Part shown: in pieces, positions 31,916 to 35,112 of the stretch
How positions within the stretch are numbered: position 1 is the first letter of the stretch
How the letters are laid out: each line of letters opens with the position of its first letter
From: an uncultured Bifidobacteriaceae bacterium
GTDB taxonomy: Bacteria > Actinomycetota > Actinomycetes > Actinomycetales > Bifidobacteriaceae
DNA: 35,112 nucleotides
Reading direction: 5' to 3'
Assembly (NCBI GenBank): GCA_947253155.1
Contig: CAMXYK010000011.1
Span: 1 to 35,112, forward strand
Made by a program: the position numbers and the translations under genes
The notes under the pieces: generated by a model
The model's input: only the letters and a program-made list of their open reading frames with translations
Databases searched by the model: none
What the model was told of the DNA's origin: nothing

Positions 31916-33850
31916 ATGGCTATTGATTACAACGAATTTAGGTTACTTACAACCTTATTAAACAACAGCAGAACCAGCAGAGCAACCAGCAGCAGCTTTA
32001 GAATAAGCCAGCGAAATCTTGCAGCGCGCGCAAAAATGTCACTTGGAACCGTTAATTCGGCAATCAAAAGCACAGAAGCCAAGCATCTTATTGACACATC
32101 CGGCAAAATGCGCGTAACAGCTAAAGGACTTGAAGAACTTGAACCGTATAAAGTACGAAACGCAATTATTATGGCTGCCGGATTTTCGTCACGATTCTCC
32201 CCCGTTTCCTACGAAACACCAAAAGGCCTTCTTACAGTAAAAGGCGAAGTTCTTATTGAGCGCCAAATCAAACAGCTTCATGAAGCTGGTATTAAAGATA
32301 TAACAGTTGTTGTTGGCTACAAGCAGGAACAATTTTTCTACTTAGAAGATAATTTCGGCGTAAAAATTACACCTAATAACGAGTACAGCACTAGAAATAA
32401 CAACAGCTCGATTATGGCAGTAGCAGACCAGTTATCTAACACTTATATTTGCTCTTCCGACAATTATTTTGATAAAAATCCGTTTGAGCTATACGTTTGG
32501 AAAGCTTATTATTCTGCGCAATTCCAGAAGGGCTACACTAAAGAATGGTGCATTACTTGCGGCGCGCATAATAAAATTAAAAATGTTACGATTGGCGGAA
32601 GTAACGCATGGTACATGATTGGCCACGTGTATTTCGACGCAGAATTTTCTAAGAGATTTGTGCAAATTCTTCGCAAGGAATACGATTTGCCACAAACTGC
32701 AGAAAAACTTTGGGAAGATATTTTTATTGAGCATCTTGATGAGCTTGATATGCAAATGCGCAAGTACAATCCTCCAATTATTCACGAATTTGATTCTATT
32801 GACGAGTTGCGCGAGTTTGATCCTCTTTTCTTAGAAAATATTGATAGCGAAATTTTTGATCACATTACTCAAACACTTAATTGCAAAAAATCCGATATTC
32901 ATAATATTTACCCTCTTAAAAAAGGTCTTACTAACTTATCTTGCCATTTTTCAGTTGGCGAAAACGAATACGTTTATAGGCATCCTGGCATTGGCACAGA
33001 CGTGCTTATTAACCGAAAATCAGAAGTCGAGGCATTGAAATTAGCTCAAAAGCTTGGTTTAGATGGTACTTTTATTGCAGCGAATGCTAAAGAAGGTTGG
33101 AAGATTTCGCACTTTTTGCCTGATTGCAAAACTGCAAATATGCACGATTTTAGCCAATTGAAGGAAAGCTTAAAATTGGTTCGCGATTTGCATAAAAGTT
33201 GCGAAAGTAGCGAAAGCAACGAAAGCAACGAAAGCAACGAAAATAGCGAAAGTAGCGAAAGTAGCGAAATTACGAACCACAGCTTTGATTTTTATGCAGA
33301 ATCTCAGCGTTATATGAAAGAACTTAAGGCTAGGAACGTATTAATACCACAAAAAATTATGGACTTAAGCTATTTAGCAGAAGATCTTCATAAAGCAGTA
33401 ATTTCGGAAGATGAGTCTTACACTTGCCTTTGCCATAACGACATACTCGGCGCAAATATTTTAATCGACCAACACAATCGCTACCATCTTATCGATTGGG
33501 AATATGCAGGAATGTCTGATTATGCTCAAGATTTTGGCACTATGTGTGTTTCGGACGAGTTTAGCGACAGTGAAATAAATCGCGCGATGCAAATTTATTT
33601 GGAGCACGCACCAAGCATGCAAGAAAAGCGACATTTGCTAGCTTATGTGGGATTCGCAGGCTGGTGCTGGCATTTGTGGTCTCTTGTTAAGGAAGCTGAA
33701 GGCGAAAATATAGGAAGTTGCATGTATACCTACTACAAGTATGCAAAACTCTATATTAGTGAAGCTTCGAAGCTTTATTTCGCCACAGGCGTGCCAGTGC
33801 AAATAGTAAAGCAGATTCTAAGGCGCGAACAATCGCATTCAATGGAATAA
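31916..33850 (+). CDS. licCA: Fused HTH / choline-phosphate cytidylyltransferase (LicC) / choline kinase (LicA)
   Basis: 644 residues from the ATG at 31916 with GCGAGG upstream; a longer frame to 31772 lacks one. Domain 1 (about 1-78) is a winged helix with helix-turn-helix-like SQRNLAARAKMSLGTVNSAI. Domain 2 (about 80-330) is a nucleotidyltransferase: IIMAAGFSSRFSP followed by TPKGLL (84-106) is the NTP-binding signature, and CSSDNYF (179-185) carries the metal Asp. Domain 3 (about 345-644) is an aminoglycoside-phosphotransferase-like choline kinase with the catalytic loop HND (507-509), N514 and D527 in LIDWEYAG. The protein would phosphorylate choline and activate it as CDP-choline. Nine-bp in-frame repeats lie within the kinase. 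licB follows 56 bp downstream, so import, phosphorylation and activation are probably co-expressed. Confidence 0.9.
   Translation: MAIDYNEFRLLTTLLNNSRTSRATSSSFRISQRNLAARAKMSLGTVNSAIKSTEAKHLIDTSGKMRVTAKGLEELEPYKVRNAIIMAAGFSSRFSPVSYETPKGLLTVKGEVLIERQIKQLHEAGIKDITVVVGYKQEQFFYLEDNFGVKITPNNEYSTRNNNSSIMAVADQLSNTYICSSDNYFDKNPFELYVWKAYYSAQFQKGYTKEWCITCGAHNKIKNVTIGGSNAWYMIGHVYFDAEFSKRFVQILRKEYDLPQTAEKLWEDIFIEHLDELDMQMRKYNPPIIHEFDSIDELREFDPLFLENIDSEIFDHITQTLNCKKSDIHNIYPLKKGLTNLSCHFSVGENEYVYRHPGIGTDVLINRKSEVEALKLAQKLGLDGTFIAANAKEGWKISHFLPDCKTANMHDFSQLKESLKLVRDLHKSCESSESNESNESNENSESSESSEITNHSFDFYAESQRYMKELKARNVLIPQKIMDLSYLAEDLHKAVISEDESYTCLCHNDILGANILIDQHNRYHLIDWEYAGMSDYAQDFGTMCVSDEFSDSEINRAMQIYLEHAPSMQEKRHLLAYVGFAGWCWHLWSLVKEAEGENIGSCMYTYYKYAKLYISEASKLYFATGVPVQIVKQILRREQSHSME
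33200..33271 (+). repeat. 9-bp in-frame tandem repeat inside the choline kinase domain, 8 units
   Basis: Units of the type AGCGAAAGT or AACGAAAGC start at 33200, 33209, 33218, 33227, 33236, 33245, 33254 and 33263. They encode Ser/Asn-Glu-Ser triplets (residues about 429-452) between the N-lobe and the HND catalytic loop. Confidence 0.9.
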
Positions 33851-33906
33851 CTAGAAAACTTACAACAAAACTTACAACAAAACTGCCACAAGCGAAGTAG
33901 GTACTT

Positions 33907-34899
33907 ATGAAATACGCGTTTTTAAGCGGACTCTTATGGGGTGTTGACACTGCACTACTTGCAGTTTTAACAACTTTGCTCACAACAACCAACAACACAA
34001 ACTTTGTAATATTTGTTGGAATTATTGGAGCACTACTTCACGACGCGGTATGCGCAATTTTTATGTGGATTTACGTAAGTATTCGTAAAAAATGGCATAA
34101 AACGCTTGAAATACTAAATAAACCACGACTCCTTGCGCTTATTATCGTAGGATCTTTACTTGGCGGCCCACTCGGCATGAGTGGATACGTTTTAGCAGCA
34201 AGCAATATAGGAGCAGGATACGCTGCCGCAATTTCCGCCTTCTACCCTGCTTTTGGAACTGTGCTTTCCGCAATAATACTTCGCGAGCGCTTAAGCGCAT
34301 CAAAATACGCAGCTTTTGCTTTAGCGCTTGTGGCAGTTTCGGTTTTAGGTTATTACTCATGCGCTTCGAGCAGTTTAAACATGAGTATTTCAAATGCAAT
34401 ACTTGGGTTATTTGGAGCCGCTTTAAGCGTAATTGGTTGGGGCAGCGAAGCAGTTGTGTGCGCTTGGGCCACGCGGCATAAAAATATTGACGACGAAATA
34501 ATACTTCATATTCGCGAAACAACATCCGCATTTGCTTACTTTATTATTTCGACTATTGCGATTGCTTCGACTGCAATATTTAGCGCTTCTACAGACAAAG
34601 CAAAAGGCGCTTTACAAGGATTAGAGGCATATATAAGCTCGCTTAGCTCCAGCTCGCTTAATCCTCTAAAAATCGCATTAATGGCGATTATTGTTGGCTT
34701 GCTTGGCGTAAGCTCGTACCTGTTTTATTACCGCGGTATTGCAAAAGTCGGAGCAAGCCGCGCAATGGCAGCAAACGTAACTTACGCAGCTTGGAGCATG
34801 GTCGCAACTGCCATAATCTCCTGCACAATGCCGTCAATTCTATCTTGGATTTGTTGCATTACGATTATGTGCAGCACGGTTTTCGTAGCACGTCAATAA
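33907..34899 (+). CDS. licB: LicB-type choline transporter (DMT superfamily)
   Basis: 330 residues; AGGT precedes the ATG by 6 nt. It is a ten-helix drug/metabolite transporter with two EamA-like repeats. The first begins MKYAFLSGLLWGVDTALLAVL and includes GGPLGMSGYVLAASNIG and AISAFYPAFGTVLSAIIL with RERLS. The second includes FGAALSVIGWGSEAVVCAWA and ends with AAWSMVATAIIS. LicB proteins have this layout and import choline for the lic pathway. It directly follows licCA on the same strand. Substrate assignment rests on the neighbourhood. Its last 60 bp overlap an unrecognised membrane-protein gene on the opposite strand. Confidence 0.88.
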   Translation: MKYAFLSGLLWGVDTALLAVLTTLLTTTNNTNFVIFVGIIGALLHDAVCAIFMWIYVSIRKKWHKTLEILNKPRLLALIIVGSLLGGPLGMSGYVLAASNIGAGYAAAISAFYPAFGTVLSAIILRERLSASKYAAFALALVAVSVLGYYSCASSSLNMSISNAILGLFGAALSVIGWGSEAVVCAWATRHKNIDDEIILHIRETTSAFAYFIISTIAIASTAIFSASTDKAKGALQGLEAYISSLSSSSLNPLKIALMAIIVGLLGVSSYLFYYRGIAKVGASRAMAANVTYAAWSMVATAIISCTMPSILSWICCITIMCSTVFVARQ

Positions 34900-35112
34900 C
34901 ATGTTAAATCCGCAAGATGCAAACGGAATCATAAGCAAATACGCTGGCAAAATATACTGCGATTGCGCTTCCCAAATCATGTAAAGCACAGCCATTCCAA
35001 GCACAATAACTAAAGGCGTTAAATACTCAACATTTAGTAACGCGCTATTATTTAGCGAATCTTTATTATCTGCCAAATCTTTATTATCTGCCAAATCTTT
35101 ATTATCTGCCAA
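34840..35112 (-). CDS. C-terminal part of an unrecognised membrane protein (runs in from the right edge)
   Basis: An open frame of 90 codons enters from the right edge and stops at 34840; no true start is visible. It begins with three copies of ADNKDL coded by 18-bp repeats, then NNSALLNVE, followed by two hydrophobic segments (TPLVIVLGMAVLYMIW and a second through YILPAYLLMIPFASCGFNMLL). The tail is a short basic, Asn-rich sequence. I recognise no family. The tail lies antisense to the last 60 bp of licB, so either the genes truly overlap convergently or this gene has lost its original end. The hydrophobic helices and low-complexity linker make a real membrane protein likely. Confidence 0.6.
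   Translation of the reverse strand: MADNKDLADNKDLADNKDSLNNSALLNVEYLTPLVIVLGMAVLYMIWEAQSQYILPAYLLMIPFASCGFNMLLTCYENRAAHNRNATNPR
35059..35112. repeat. 18-bp tandem repeat, at least 3 perfect copies
   Basis: ATCTTTATTATCTGCCAA at 35059-35076, 35077-35094 and 35095-35112, reaching the window edge, so the array may continue. In frame with the minus-strand membrane protein. Confidence 0.9.

Overview
The window looks like a chromosomal segment of a low-GC member of the Bifidobacteriaceae, most likely Gardnerella vaginalis or a close relative. The RpoB and RpoC proteins are of actinobacterial/bifidobacterial type. They sit beside an LPXTG pilin and class C sortase, a galactofuranan locus (glf plus a GlfT2-like transferase) and a lic-type phosphocholine locus. 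This taxonomic call is inferred from protein recognition, base composition and gene content; no database was searched.

Layout. (1) Positions 1-4800, minus strand: a pilus locus with a major pilin (2752-4524), a class C sortase (800-1918) and a secreted Ser/Lys-rich protein running off the left edge. The pilin-sortase gap is unusually rich in repeats: a 36-bp tandem array, a 178-bp element bounded by inverted repeats, and a long hairpin. A C10 tract lies about 250 bp upstream of the pilin start. (2) 5237-6132, plus strand: a MntA-HepT (minimal nucleotidyltransferase/HEPN) toxin-antitoxin pair. (3) 6422-14102, minus strand: rpoB-rpoC with a clear intrinsic terminator. (4) 14121-14755: a gene-free stretch holding the rpoBC upstream region and two large hairpin-bounded elements. 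(5) 14756-16550, plus strand: a TrmL-like tRNA 2'-O-methyltransferase and a one-pass membrane protein with a very basic, repeat-rich cytoplasmic tail. (6) 16702-21841, minus strand: UPF0210 and ACT-domain UPF0237 proteins, PRPP synthetase, ribokinase and an EamA-type transporter, followed by tRNA-Ser(GGA) with its own terminator. (7) 22188-34899: a cell-surface polysaccharide region with strands alternating. It holds UDP-galactopyranose mutase, a galactofuranosyltransferase, a Wzm/Wzt-type ABC exporter, a two-domain GT2 glycosyltransferase, LicD, a three-domain HTH-LicC-LicA protein and LicB. (8) The right edge carries the C-terminus of an unrecognised membrane protein.

How it fits together. 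Ribokinase and PRPP synthetase form a ribose to ribose-5-phosphate to PRPP route. Glf supplies UDP-galactofuranose to the GlfT2-like enzyme and Wzm/Wzt probably exports the polymer. LicB/LicA/LicC import choline, phosphorylate it and activate it as CDP-choline, and LicD transfers phosphocholine to a glycan. The combined reading is a phosphocholine-decorated galactan or similar surface glycan. This is an inference from gene neighbourhood.

Three patterns run across the window. Short in-frame tandem repeats (9, 12 and 18 bp) recur in surface-related genes. A family of oriented GCCGG...CCGGC palindromes occupies several intergenic regions. Several genes (15477, 23527, 27882, 28006) show a -10-like hexamer ending exactly 7 nt before the start codon and no ribosome-binding site, the geometry expected for leaderless transcripts.
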